This document shows positions 1 to 5,701 of a stretch of DNA of 10,426 bases, in pieces. A model generated the notes under the pieces. That model worked only from the letters and a program-made list of their open reading frames with translations, had not been told where the DNA came from and searched no databases. Each line of letters starts with the position of its first letter. Positions within the stretch are counted from its first letter, which is position 1. The DNA is taken from positions 1 to 10,426 of the forward strand of contig JAEZEB010000287.1 of the NCBI GenBank assembly GCA_023438115.1, in the 5' to 3' direction. The position numbers were made by a program, and so were the translations under genes. Origin of the DNA: Pseudomonadota bacterium. Lineage in GTDB: Bacteria > Pseudomonadota > Gammaproteobacteria > Burkholderiales > Burkholderiaceae_C.

Positions 1-40
1 CCCCCCCCGGGGGGGCCCGGGGGCCACCTGGGGGGTCTGG
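1..40. repeat. G/C homopolymer tract at window edge
   Basis: The window opens with eight C, seven G, three C and five G, followed at 30-35 by six G. This is low-complexity sequence unlike the rest of the window. The C and G runs can fold on each other, and the plus-strand G runs could in principle form a quadruplex. It lies upstream of the TRAP operon, so it may be the 5' side of its regulatory region. It could equally be a collapsed or mis-assembled contig end. No gene is visible here. Confidence 0.5.
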
Positions 41-46
41 TATGCT
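38..46 (+). promoter_or_regulatory. Candidate extended -10 promoter of the TRAP operon
   Basis: TG at 38-39 precedes TATGCT at 41-46, which fits an extended -10 element (TGnTATnnT). No recognisable -35 lies at the right distance; that stretch is G-rich. Transcription would start near 53 and leave a leader of about 105 nt. The leader contains two small hairpins, 93-110 and 124-139, just before the ribosome binding site. This is inferred from motif match only. Confidence 0.3.
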
Positions 47-157
47 CCCCACCCTGCGACCTGTTGCCACCGGCAGGGGATTCCACTAGGAAGCCGCCCA
101 GCCCGGCGGTGGTCTACTTCCTGCTTCGACCCAACGAAGTCACGACAGGAGCCTTCC

Positions 158-1111
158 ATGAGCATGCAGAAGTGGGCCGCCGCCCTGGCCGCCACGCTCG
201 CCTTCGCCGGCGCCGCGCAGGCGCAGCAGTTCTTCCGCATCGGCACCGGCGGCACCGCCGGTACCTACTACCCGGTGGGCGGCATGATCGCCAACGCCGT
301 GTCGCAGCCGGGCAAGATCGTCGCCACCGCGCAGGCGAGCAACGGCTCGCTGGCCAACGTGAACGCCGTCGCCAGCGGCGCCATGGAGGCGGGCTTCTCG
401 CAGTCGGACGTCGCCACCTGGGCCTACACCGGCACCGGCGCCTTCGAGGGCAAGCCCAAGGTCGCGGACCTGCGCATGATCGCCAACCTCTATCCGGAGA
501 GCATCCACCTGGTGGTGAAGAAGGGCTCGGGCATCAAGACCGTGTCCGACCTCAAGGGCAAGCGCGTGGCGCTGGACGAGCCGGGTTCCGGCACGCTGAT
601 CAACGCCCGCATGGTGCTGGCTGCTTATGGCGTGAAGGAGTCCGACATCAAGCCGGACTACATCAAGCCCAACCAGGCCGGCGACAAGCTCAAGGACGGT
701 TCGCTCGACGCCTTCTTCTTCGTCGGCGGCGCGCCCGCCGGCGCCATCGCGGAACTCGCCTCCAGCGGCGTGGGCATCGAGCTGGTGCCGCTGACCGGCG
801 GCCCCGCGGAATCGCTGCGCAAGGCCAACCCCTACTTCGCAGAGGACACCATCGCCGCCGGCACCTACAAGGACGTGCCCGCCGTGCAGACGCTGGCCGT
901 GGGCGCGCAGCTGGTCACCAGCGCCAAGGTGTCCGCCGACACGGTCTACGAGATCACCAAGGCCATGTACAGCGACGCCGCGCAGAAGGCGCTGGCCGCC
1001 GGCCACGCGAAGGGCAGGTTCATCACGAAGCAGAACGCCGTGCAGGGCGTGGGCATTCCCTTCCACCCCGGCGCCGAGAAGTTCTACAAGGAAGCGGGCT
1101 TGCTGAAGTAA
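158..1111 (+). CDS. TAXI family TRAP transporter solute-binding protein
   Basis: Periplasmic substrate receptor of a tripartite ATP-independent (TRAP) transporter. It binds solute outside the inner membrane and hands it to the permease encoded next door. The 317-residue product starts with a signal peptide (hydrophobic stretch 7-20, AQA|QQ cleavage expected after residue 22). The mature protein then opens with the family hallmark GTGGTAGTYYPVGG at 29-42. Length and the whole-chain pattern, including the VSDLKGKRVALDEPGSG segment, fit the TAXI/NMT1-like class rather than the DctP class. ATG 158 has an AGGAG at 147-151, six bases upstream; ATG 164 is a less likely alternative. Studied family members bind glutamate, glutamine or 2-oxoglutarate, but the ligand cannot be read from this sequence. 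It is the first gene of the operon, 69 nt ahead of the permease. Confidence 0.93.
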   Translation: MSMQKWAAALAATLAFAGAAQAQQFFRIGTGGTAGTYYPVGGMIANAVSQPGKIVATAQASNGSLANVNAVASGAMEAGFSQSDVATWAYTGTGAFEGKPKVADLRMIANLYPESIHLVVKKGSGIKTVSDLKGKRVALDEPGSGTLINARMVLAAYGVKESDIKPDYIKPNQAGDKLKDGSLDAFFFVGGAPAGAIAELASSGVGIELVPLTGGPAESLRKANPYFAEDTIAAGTYKDVPAVQTLAVGAQLVTSAKVSADTVYEITKAMYSDAAQKALAAGHAKGRFITKQNAVQGVGIPFHPGAEKFYKEAGLLK

Positions 1112-1134
1112 GGCCGGCCCCCGGCGCACAGAGG

Positions 1135-1159
1135 CAGGGAGGCAACACCTCCCTGTTTT
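1135..1159 (+). terminator. Intra-operon attenuator-like hairpin
   Basis: CAGGGAGG at 1135-1142 pairs perfectly with CCTCCCTG at 1148-1155 around a five-base loop, and TTTT follows at 1156-1159. It looks like an intrinsic terminator of moderate strength. It sits between the stop of the binding-protein gene and the ribosome binding site of the permease. Partial termination here, or 3'-end protection of the upstream message, would give more binding protein than permease, as is usual for such transporters. This role is inferred. Confidence 0.55.
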
Positions 1160-1180
1160 CGTTTGGAGAGGACAAGCAGG

Positions 1181-3403
1181 ATGACGACGGCCACGGCGCT
1201 CGACGAGAAGAAGCTGCAGGAGCTGGAGGAGAAGTTCGACCCGGAGATCCGCTTCCGGGCGACGGTACACCCCGCCACCTGGATGGTGATGGCGCTGCTG
1301 GTCACGCTGTCGCTGTTCCACTACTACACCGCGGGCTTCGGCCTGATGCGCGAGACCACGCACCGCGGCGTGCACCTGGCCTTCGTGCTCGGGCTGATCT
1401 TCCTGGTGTTCCCCTTCGCCAAGCGGCTGTACGCGGCGCCGCCCGTGCCCCGCTGGCACGCGCCGGGCGGCGTGCCCTGGTACGACTGGCTGCTGGCCCT
1501 GGGCTGCGCCGCCAGCGTGCTCTACATCCCCTGGGTCTTCGACGACCTCGCCTTCCGCGTCGGCAACCCGAGCACGGCCGACGTCGTCTTCGGCTCCATC
1601 CTGTTCATCACGCTGCTGGAAGCCACGCGTCGCTCCATGGGCTGGCCGCTGCCGCTGATCGCGATCGCCTTCACCGCCTACGCGCTGTTCGGCCCCGCGT
1701 TCCCCGGGCTGCTGAAGCACGCCGGCTCCTCCTGGAGCCAGATGATCAACCACCAGTACCTCACCAGCCAGGGCATCTACGGCGTGGCGGTGGGCGTGGT
1801 GGCCACCTACGTCTTCCACTTCGTGCTGTTCGGCGTGATGGCCACGCGCATCGGGCTGGGGCAGCTGTTCCTCGACATCGCCGCCACGATCGCCGGCCGC
1901 TACGCCGGCGGCCCGGCGAAGGTGAGCGTGTTCGGCTCCGCGATGTTCGGCATGCTCTCCGGCTCCTCGGTCGCCAATGCGGTGACGGTCGGATCCCTGA
2001 CCATCCCGGCGATGATCCGCGTGGGCTACAAGCGCGAGTTCGCCGGCGGCGTGGAGGCGGCCTCCTCCACCGGCGGGCAGATCACGCCGCCGGTGCTGGG
2101 CGCCGCCGCCTTCCTGATGGTGGAATTCCTGGACGTGTCGTACCAGACCATCATCGCCGCGGCCGTGGTGCCGGCCTTCATGCACTTCTTCGGCGTGTTC
2201 ATGCAGGTGCACTTCGAGGCCAAGCGCCACGGCCTGCGCGGCCTCACGCGCGAGGAGATGCCGAAGCTGCGCGAATCGCTGAAGCAGCGGTGGCCGACGC
2301 TGATCCCGCTGTTCCTGCTGGTGGGCATCCTGGTGTCGGGCCGCACGCCCTACCTCGCGGCCTTCACCGGCATCAGCTCCTGCATGATCGTGGGCCTGAC
2401 CACGCGCGTGAGCGGCAACCGGCCGGCCAACTGGATCCTGTGCGCGGTGCTGCACGCGCTGCTGGCCGTGATCGCCTTCGGCGATCTGGGCGTGCAGAGC
2501 GAGCAGATCAAGCTGTCGCTCTTCGCGGTGGCCGTCGTGCTGGCGCTCGCCGGCTGGAAGCTCGCCGGCATCACCGGCCGCATCGGCCACGGCGTGCTGG
2601 TGGAAGCCTTCGAGACCGGCGCCAAGTACGCGCTGGCCGTGGGCGCGGCGGCGGGCACGGTGGGGATCGTGATCGGCGTGGTCACGCTCACCGGCGTCGG
2701 CTTCAAGATCAGCTACATCATCACCGGCTGGGCGCAGGCCGCCGCGACCGGCATGATGGCCGTGCTGCCGGCCTTCATGGCGGACCCGAAGGCGCTGACG
2801 CTCTTCGCCGCGCTGGTGATGACGGGCGTGGTGTGCATCCTGATGGGTTGCGGCATCCCGACGACCGCCAACTACATCATCATGGTCACGGTGGCGGCGC
2901 CCACGCTGGTGCAGCTGGGCGTGCAGCCCATCGTGGCGCACTTCTTCGTCTTCTACTACGGCGTGCTGGCGGACATCACGCCACCGGTGGCCTTGGCCGC
3001 TTACGCGGCGGCGGGGATGGCAGGCAGCGATCCCTTCCGCACCGGCACCACGGCGTTCCGCCTGGGCCTGGCCAAGGCGCTGGTGCCCTTCGTGTTCGTG
3101 TTCTCGCCCTCGCTGCTGCTGGTGGCCCAGGGCTTCACCTGGCAGGACTTCGCCCTCACCTTCGCGGGTTGCCTCATCGGCATCACGATGCTGGCGGCGG
3201 CGCTGAGCCGCTTCCTGCTGGTGGAGATGAAGCGCTGGGAGCAGCTGCTGTGCCTCGCCGCGGCGGTGATGCTGATCTGGCCGGGCCTGTGGGTGACGCT
3301 CGCCGGCCTCGCACTCGCCACGCCCGTGCTGCTGCGCCACGTGGCGGCGCGGCGGCGACTGCCCGCGCCCGGCGCGGCCGGGCTGGATGTCAGATACCGC
3401 TGA
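1181..3403 (+). CDS. TRAP transporter permease, fused 4TM/12TM (DctQM type)
   Basis: Inner-membrane permease of the TAXI-TRAP transporter. It imports solute delivered by the neighbouring binding protein, driven in this family by a sodium or proton gradient. The 740-residue length matches proteins in which the small DctQ-like and large DctM-like subunits are fused. Hydrophobic segments fill the chain after a charged N-terminus (residues 1-30). The family's repeated signatures are visible. In the first half there is FGMLSGSSVANAV (256-268), then EAASSTGGQITPPVLGAAAF (292-311). In the second half there is GCGIPTTANYI (556-566), then DITPPVALAAYAAAG (598-612). I chose ATG 1181 because GGAGAGG at 1165-1171 lies nine bases upstream. 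A TTG six codons earlier would put the start inside that site. The C-terminal tail is basic and Pro/Ala-rich. Confidence 0.94.
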   Translation: MTTATALDEKKLQELEEKFDPEIRFRATVHPATWMVMALLVTLSLFHYYTAGFGLMRETTHRGVHLAFVLGLIFLVFPFAKRLYAAPPVPRWHAPGGVPWYDWLLALGCAASVLYIPWVFDDLAFRVGNPSTADVVFGSILFITLLEATRRSMGWPLPLIAIAFTAYALFGPAFPGLLKHAGSSWSQMINHQYLTSQGIYGVAVGVVATYVFHFVLFGVMATRIGLGQLFLDIAATIAGRYAGGPAKVSVFGSAMFGMLSGSSVANAVTVGSLTIPAMIRVGYKREFAGGVEAASSTGGQITPPVLGAAAFLMVEFLDVSYQTIIAAAVVPAFMHFFGVFMQVHFEAKRHGLRGLTREEMPKLRESLKQRWPTLIPLFLLVGILVSGRTPYLAAFTGISSCMIVGLTTRVSGNRPANWILCAVLHALLAVIAFGDLGVQSEQIKLSLFAVAVVLALAGWKLAGITGRIGHGVLVEAFETGAKYALAVGAAAGTVGIVIGVVTLTGVGFKISYIITGWAQAAATGMMAVLPAFMADPKALTLFAALVMTGVVCILMGCGIPTTANYIIMVTVAAPTLVQLGVQPIVAHFFVFYYGVLADITPPVALAAYAAAGMAGSDPFRTGTTAFRLGLAKALVPFVFVFSPSLLLVAQGFTWQDFALTFAGCLIGITMLAAALSRFLLVEMKRWEQLLCLAAAVMLIWPGLWVTLAGLALATPVLLRHVAARRRLPAPGAAGLDVRYR

Positions 3404-3512
3404 CCTCGGCAGGGGCCGCGCACTGTCACGGCCCGTCCACCACCGGTCCCATACTCTCGCCGTTGCAGTCACACAGCGACAGCGAAGCAAGAAGTACAGG
3501 GACAAGAGAAAA

Positions 3513-3689
3513 GTGAACGACACGAGAACCACAGCCATCCTGCAGCGCGTGCCGGCCATCCTGGCCGTCACGGCGCATTCCTACGGCCTCACCTTGCAGG
3601 CCGGCGGTTCGCGCAAGCCGCAGGCCGCGGGCGAACGCCGCGGCGGCACGCGCGGCAAGTCCGGCGACAAGCCGGCCGCGCAGCGATAA
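3513..3689 (+). CDS. Small basic hypothetical protein (58 aa)
   Basis: I do not recognise this gene. The GTG-initiated ORF encodes 58 residues, with an apolar N-terminal half (AILQRVPAILAVTAHSYGLTLQ) and a Gly/Arg/Lys-rich, probably disordered tail. Coding support comes from codon use: from 3519 on, nearly every third base is G or C. The upstream part of the same frame (an ATG at 3387, overlapping the permease end) lacks this bias, so the gene probably starts at GTG 3513. The ribosome binding site is weak (AGAGAA). A strong terminator begins 20 nt after the stop. It lies 109 nt downstream of the permease and could be the last gene of that transcript or have its own promoter (CATACT at 3450-3455 is a poor candidate). 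No function is claimed. Confidence 0.55.
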   Translation: MNDTRTTAILQRVPAILAVTAHSYGLTLQAGGSRKPQAAGERRGGTRGKSGDKPAAQR

Positions 3690-3708
3690 CAAGGACGCGT
3701 CAGGGAGA

Positions 3709-3740
3709 GGAAAGGCCGCCTTCGGGCGGCCTTTCTATTT
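3709..3740 (+). terminator. Strong intrinsic terminator, UUCG tetraloop
   Basis: AAAGGCCGCC at 3711-3720 pairs with GGCGGCCTTT at 3725-3734 around TTCG, a C(UUCG)G super-stable tetraloop. One G-C and one G-U pair extend the stem to about 12 bp, and CTATTT follows. On the plus strand it ends the small-ORF/TRAP transcript. On the minus strand no T run follows the stem, so it is probably one-way. Its right edge overlaps the stop codon of the converging 60-residue gene. Confidence 0.85.
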
Positions 3741-3917
3741 GCCGCGCTGGCGGCGTTCGCGCGCGCGCCGCACCTGCCGGCTTTCATTGGCGCGCCGCGC
3801 CAGTTCCTCGCGCTCGCGGCGCTTCCTGCGCCAGTTGCGCGACAGCAGACGCGCCACCGTGAAGGTCACGGCGGAGGTGAGGACGAGCAGCAGGATGCTG
3901 GCGAAATCGTTCGGCAT
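3735..3917 (-). CDS. Small single-span membrane protein, hypothetical (60 aa)
   Basis: I do not recognise this gene. The 60 residues comprise a short N-terminus, one hydrophobic span (about residues 5-25, FASILLLVLTSAVTFTVARLL) and a strongly basic tail (from RNWRRKRR to the end, mostly Arg, Glu and Lys). The positive-inside rule places the tail in the cytoplasm, where it could form a charged helix or bind nucleic acid or lipid headgroups. ATG 3917 has an AGGAG at 3929-3933, 11 bases upstream, acceptable though slightly long. It follows tRNA-Ser on the same strand with a hairpin between, and converges on the 58-residue gene with only 45 nt between stop codons. The membrane topology is readable from sequence; the role is unknown. 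Confidence 0.65.
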   Translation of the reverse strand: MPNDFASILLLVLTSAVTFTVARLLSRNWRRKRREREELARRANESRQVRRARERRQRGK

Positions 3918-3940
3918 GGCGCCGGCGGCTCCTGAATGAG

Positions 3941-3966
3941 GAAGGCCGCCCGGTCGGGGCGGCCTC
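3941..3966 (-). terminator. Probable terminator after tRNA-Ser
   Basis: GGCCGCCC at 3944-3951 pairs with GGGCGGCC at 3957-3964 around a five-base loop, with one more A-T pair outside. Read on the minus strand it lies just past the tRNA 3' end (3972) and is followed by TTCCTCATT, a weak U-rich tract. It probably ends the tRNA transcript, perhaps with read-through into the 60-residue gene, whose ribosome binding site (3929-3933) lies just beyond. Confidence 0.55.
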
Positions 3967-3971
3967 TTGTC

Positions 3972-4065
3972 TGGCGGAGCGACAGGGATTCGAACCCTGG
4001 ATGCAGGTTTTTGCCCGCATACTCCCTTAGCAGGGGAGCACCTTCGGCCTCTCGGTCACCGCTCC
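3972..4065 (-). tRNA. tRNA-Ser (anticodon GCU)
   Basis: The reverse complement folds as a class II tRNA of 94 nt. The acceptor stem GGAGCGG pairs with TCGCTCC (one G-U), followed by discriminator G and an encoded CCA (3972-3974). The anticodon arm is CTCCC-CTGCTAA-GGGAG, with anticodon GCT at 4029-4031, which reads serine codons AGC and AGU. The T arm contains GGTTCGAATCC. The long variable arm typical of serine tRNAs is present (GCGGG/CCTGC type stem). All stems look intact. I see no integrated element at its 3' end, although tRNA-Ser genes are common integration sites. Confidence 0.97.
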
Positions 4066-4075
4066 GAAGGTTGAC

Positions 4076-4081
4076 ATTATG
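4076..4081 (-). promoter_or_regulatory. Candidate -10 box for tRNA-Ser
   Basis: On the minus strand CATAAT lies 10 bases upstream of the mature tRNA 5' end and matches TATAAT at five of six positions. The expected -35 position (about 4099-4104) reads GCGGAT, a poor match. Transcription would begin just before the tRNA, leaving little leader. This is motif evidence only. Confidence 0.45.
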
Positions 4082-4126
4082 CCTCAAGCCGAGCGTGCAT
4101 CCGCTCGAGGGCGCGCGATCGTCGAG

Positions 4127-4182
4127 GTCCCGGCCTGCGCCGGGACGGTGGCGTGCGGCGCCGCAGGCGCCTTTACGCCACC
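4127..4182 (-). terminator. Tandem hairpins over the lysC stop codon
   Basis: Two stem-loops follow each other. The first has an outer arm GGTGGCGT (4147-4154) pairing perfectly with ACGCCACC (4175-4182), enclosing GGCGCC-GCA-GGCGCC (4157-4171). The second is GTCCCGGC (4127-4134) with GCCGGGAC (4139-4146). The TAA of lysC (4173-4175) lies on the arm of the first. No T run follows on the minus strand, so this is not a classic intrinsic terminator. It may mark the 3' end of lysC mRNA through Rho or RNase pausing, or separate lysC from the tRNA promoter. Confidence 0.45.
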
Positions 4183-5441
4183 GGCTGGTCGAGGTCGAAG
4201 GCCTTGTGCAGCGCGCGCACGGCCAGTTCCATGTACTTCTCGTCGATCACGACGGAGGTCTTGATCTCGCTGGTGGAGATCATCTGGATGTTGATGCCCT
4301 CTTCCGACAGCGCGCGGAACATCTTGGAGGCGATGCCCACGTGGCTGCGCATGCCGATGCCGACGATGGAGACCTTGCAGATCTTGGTGTCGCCTTCGAG
4401 GCGGTCGGTGCCCAGCGTGGGCAGCACCGTCGACTTGAGCACGTCGATCGTGCGCGCGTACTCGTTGCGGTGCACGGTGAAGCTGAAGTCCGTCTTGCCC
4501 TCGTGGGAGACGTTCTGGATGATCACGTCCACCTCGATGTTGGCGTCCGCCACGGCGCCGAGGATCTGGTAGGCGATGCCGGGGCGGTCGGGCACGCCCA
4601 GGATGGAAATCTTGGCTTCGTCGCGGTTGAAAGCGATGCCGGATACGACGGCTTGTTCCATTTTCTCGTCTTCCTCAAAAGTGATCAGCGTGCCGGAGGC
4701 CGCTTCTTCCGCGAGGGGGATGTCCCAGGGGGTGAAGCTGGAGAGCACGCGCATCGGCACGTGGTACTTGCCAGCGAATTCGACGGAGCGGATCTGCAGG
4801 ACCTTGGACCCCATGGAGGCCATCTCCAGCATTTCCTCGAAGCTCACGGTGGCGAGGCGGCGCGCCTCGGGCACCACGCGCGGATCGGTCGTGTACACGC
4901 CGTCCACGTCGGTGTAGATCAGGCACTCGGCCGCCTTCAGCGCCGCAGCGATCGCCACCGCGGAGGTGTCGCTGCCGCCGCGGCCCAGCGTGGTGATGTT
5001 GCCCTGCGGGTCCACGCCCTGGAAGCCGGTGACGATCACCACCTTGCCGGCGTCGAGTTCCTTGCGCACGCGCGCGTCCTCGATCGACTCGATGCGCGCC
5101 TTGGTGTACGCGTCGTTGGTGTGCACCGGCACCTGCCAGCCCGTGAAGCTGACGGCGGGCACGCCTTCGGATTGCAGCGCCAGGGCGAGCAGGCCCACGG
5201 ACACCTGCTCGCCGGTGGAGGCGAGCATGTCGAGTTCGCGCAGCGCCGCCGCATCGGTCTTCGCCGGCTGCAGTTCCTTGGCCAGGCCGAGCAGGCGGTT
5301 GGTCTCGCCGCTCATGGCGCTGGGCACCACGACCATCTGGTGGCCGGCGCGCGCCCACTTGGCGACACGCTTGGCGACGTTGCGGATGCGCTCGGTCGAG
5401 CCCATCGACGTGCCGCCGTATTTGTGAACGATCAATGCCAT
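4173..5441 (-). CDS. lysC: Aspartate kinase
   Basis: Cytosolic enzyme that phosphorylates L-aspartate with ATP, the first step towards lysine, methionine, threonine and diaminopimelate. The 422 residues match the single-function family in length. The kinase domain spans about 1-245, with KYGGTSMGS (7-15), SAMSGETNRLL (41-51), TLGRGGSDTSA (151-161) and YTDVDGVYTTDPR (176-188). Two ACT regulatory domains follow, about 275-340 and 355-420. The segment QNVSHEGKTDF (309-319) matches the region where lysine/threonine feedback residues lie in Corynebacterium glutamicum LysC, so concerted inhibition is likely but inferred. An in-frame Met261 with a good ribosome binding site could yield a separate regulatory subunit (own entry). 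ATG 5441 starts directly at the conserved N-terminus; no clear Shine-Dalgarno precedes it. Transcription probably starts upstream of a leader hairpin. Confidence 0.97.
   Translation of the reverse strand: MALIVHKYGGTSMGSTERIRNVAKRVAKWARAGHQMVVVPSAMSGETNRLLGLAKELQPAKTDAAALRELDMLASTGEQVSVGLLALALQSEGVPAVSFTGWQVPVHTNDAYTKARIESIEDARVRKELDAGKVVIVTGFQGVDPQGNITTLGRGGSDTSAVAIAAALKAAECLIYTDVDGVYTTDPRVVPEARRLATVSFEEMLEMASMGSKVLQIRSVEFAGKYHVPMRVLSSFTPWDIPLAEEAASGTLITFEEDEKMEQAVVSGIAFNRDEAKISILGVPDRPGIAYQILGAVADANIEVDVIIQNVSHEGKTDFSFTVHRNEYARTIDVLKSTVLPTLGTDRLEGDTKICKVSIVGIGMRSHVGIASKMFRALSEEGINIQMISTSEIKTSVVIDEKYMELAVRALHKAFDLDQPVA
4661..4676 (-). promoter_or_regulatory. Possible internal start for the lysC regulatory subunit
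   Basis: Inside lysC, GAGGAA (4671-4676 on the minus strand) lies nine bases before an in-frame ATG whose first base is 4661, giving Met261 of MEQAVVSGIAF. Starting here would make a 162-residue protein holding both ACT domains. Bacillus subtilis and Corynebacterium glutamicum make their beta subunits from an equivalent in-frame start, and the corynebacterial beta subunit also begins close to a MEEAV sequence. Whether it is used here is unknown, since the purine-rich codons also encode conserved acidic residues. Confidence 0.4.
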
Positions 5442-5476
5442 CGGACTGGGGAAGTGAGGGCCGCGCGCGAGGGACG

Positions 5477-5502
5477 AAAACGGCCCGCAGGAAGGCGGGC
5501 CG
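5477..5502 (-). terminator. Terminator-like hairpin in the lysC leader
   Basis: CGGCCCGC (5481-5488) and GCGGGCCG (5495-5502) form a perfect 8-bp stem with a six-base loop. On the minus strand TTTTC follows at once, so it looks like an intrinsic terminator reading towards lysC. It lies 36 nt upstream of the lysC start. It may simply end transcripts arriving from tilS. It also lies between the best -10 box and lysC, so it could act as an attenuator. Confidence 0.6.
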
Positions 5503-5521
5503 CGGCGCGCAGAACCTCGGG

Positions 5522-5527
5522 ATTATA
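5522..5527 (-). promoter_or_regulatory. Consensus -10 box upstream of lysC
   Basis: The minus strand reads TATAAT exactly, rare in DNA this GC-rich. Transcription would begin near 5515, giving a leader of about 74 nt for lysC. No good -35 lies 16-18 bases upstream (GGAATG at 5545-5550). A nearby activator or an unusual sigma contact might compensate. The predicted start lies just before the leader hairpin. Confidence 0.5.
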
Positions 5528-5550
5528 CCTAGGGCTACCTGGCGCATTCC

Positions 5551-5701
5551 GGCGGATGCACGCACGCCGGGGTTCGGCTTCGCGCTCACCGCCGACCTAC
5601 GGACTTGCGGCTGCCTTCGTAGGTCGGGGTGACGAAGGAACCCCGACGGCGGCGGTGCATCCCCCACCGGGGTTCGGCTTCGCGCTCACCGCCGGCCTAC
5701 G
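5551..5701. repeat. REP-like intergenic repeat cluster
   Basis: Copy A (5567-5601) and copy B (5667-5701) are direct repeats of 35 bp with 34 identical positions, exactly 100 bp apart; only 5595/5695 differ (A/G). Between them, 5618-5659 is an imperfect inverted partner: CGTAGGTCGG at 5618-5627 is the exact reverse complement of 5592-5601. Similarity continues outward through the GGGGTTC/GAACCCC blocks to matching TGCAT-type ends. The order is therefore forward-reverse-forward, as in REP doublets. No coding gene is visible in the 255 nt between lysC and tilS apart from this, the -10 box and the hairpin. Copy B runs over the tilS stop codon. Dispersal elsewhere in the genome is expected but not testable here. 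Confidence 0.75.

Noticed and set aside
1163..1180. TTG start for the permease six codons upstream
   Set aside because: It would place the start codon immediately before and within GGAGAGG, which is correctly spaced as the ribosome binding site of ATG 1181.
3387..3512. Upstream ATG extension of the 58-residue ORF to 100 residues
   Set aside because: The extra codons lack the G/C third-position bias and overlap the permease end; GTG 3513 fits better.
64..3571. Very long open frames on both strands over the TRAP operon (1150 residues plus, 1143 residues minus)
   Set aside because: They are out-of-frame readings of two well-recognised genes. High GC removes stop codons; the products are Arg/Gly/His/Ala-rich with no family resemblance.
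3941..4065. Integrated element or attachment site at tRNA-Ser
   Set aside because: No integrase, no duplicated tRNA 3' end in the window, and flanking genes look native in composition.
4071..4076. Perfect TTGACA on the plus strand
   Set aside because: No -10 box lies 16-18 bases downstream and no plus-strand gene follows; it overlaps the minus-strand tRNA promoter.
5442..5521. Lysine riboswitch upstream of lysC
   Set aside because: The predicted leader is only about 74 nt with one simple hairpin; a lysine riboswitch needs roughly 170 nt and a five-helix core.
5567..5701. CRISPR-like repeats
   Set aside because: Only two direct copies with an inverted partner inside the spacer and no cas genes; this is a REP-like arrangement.
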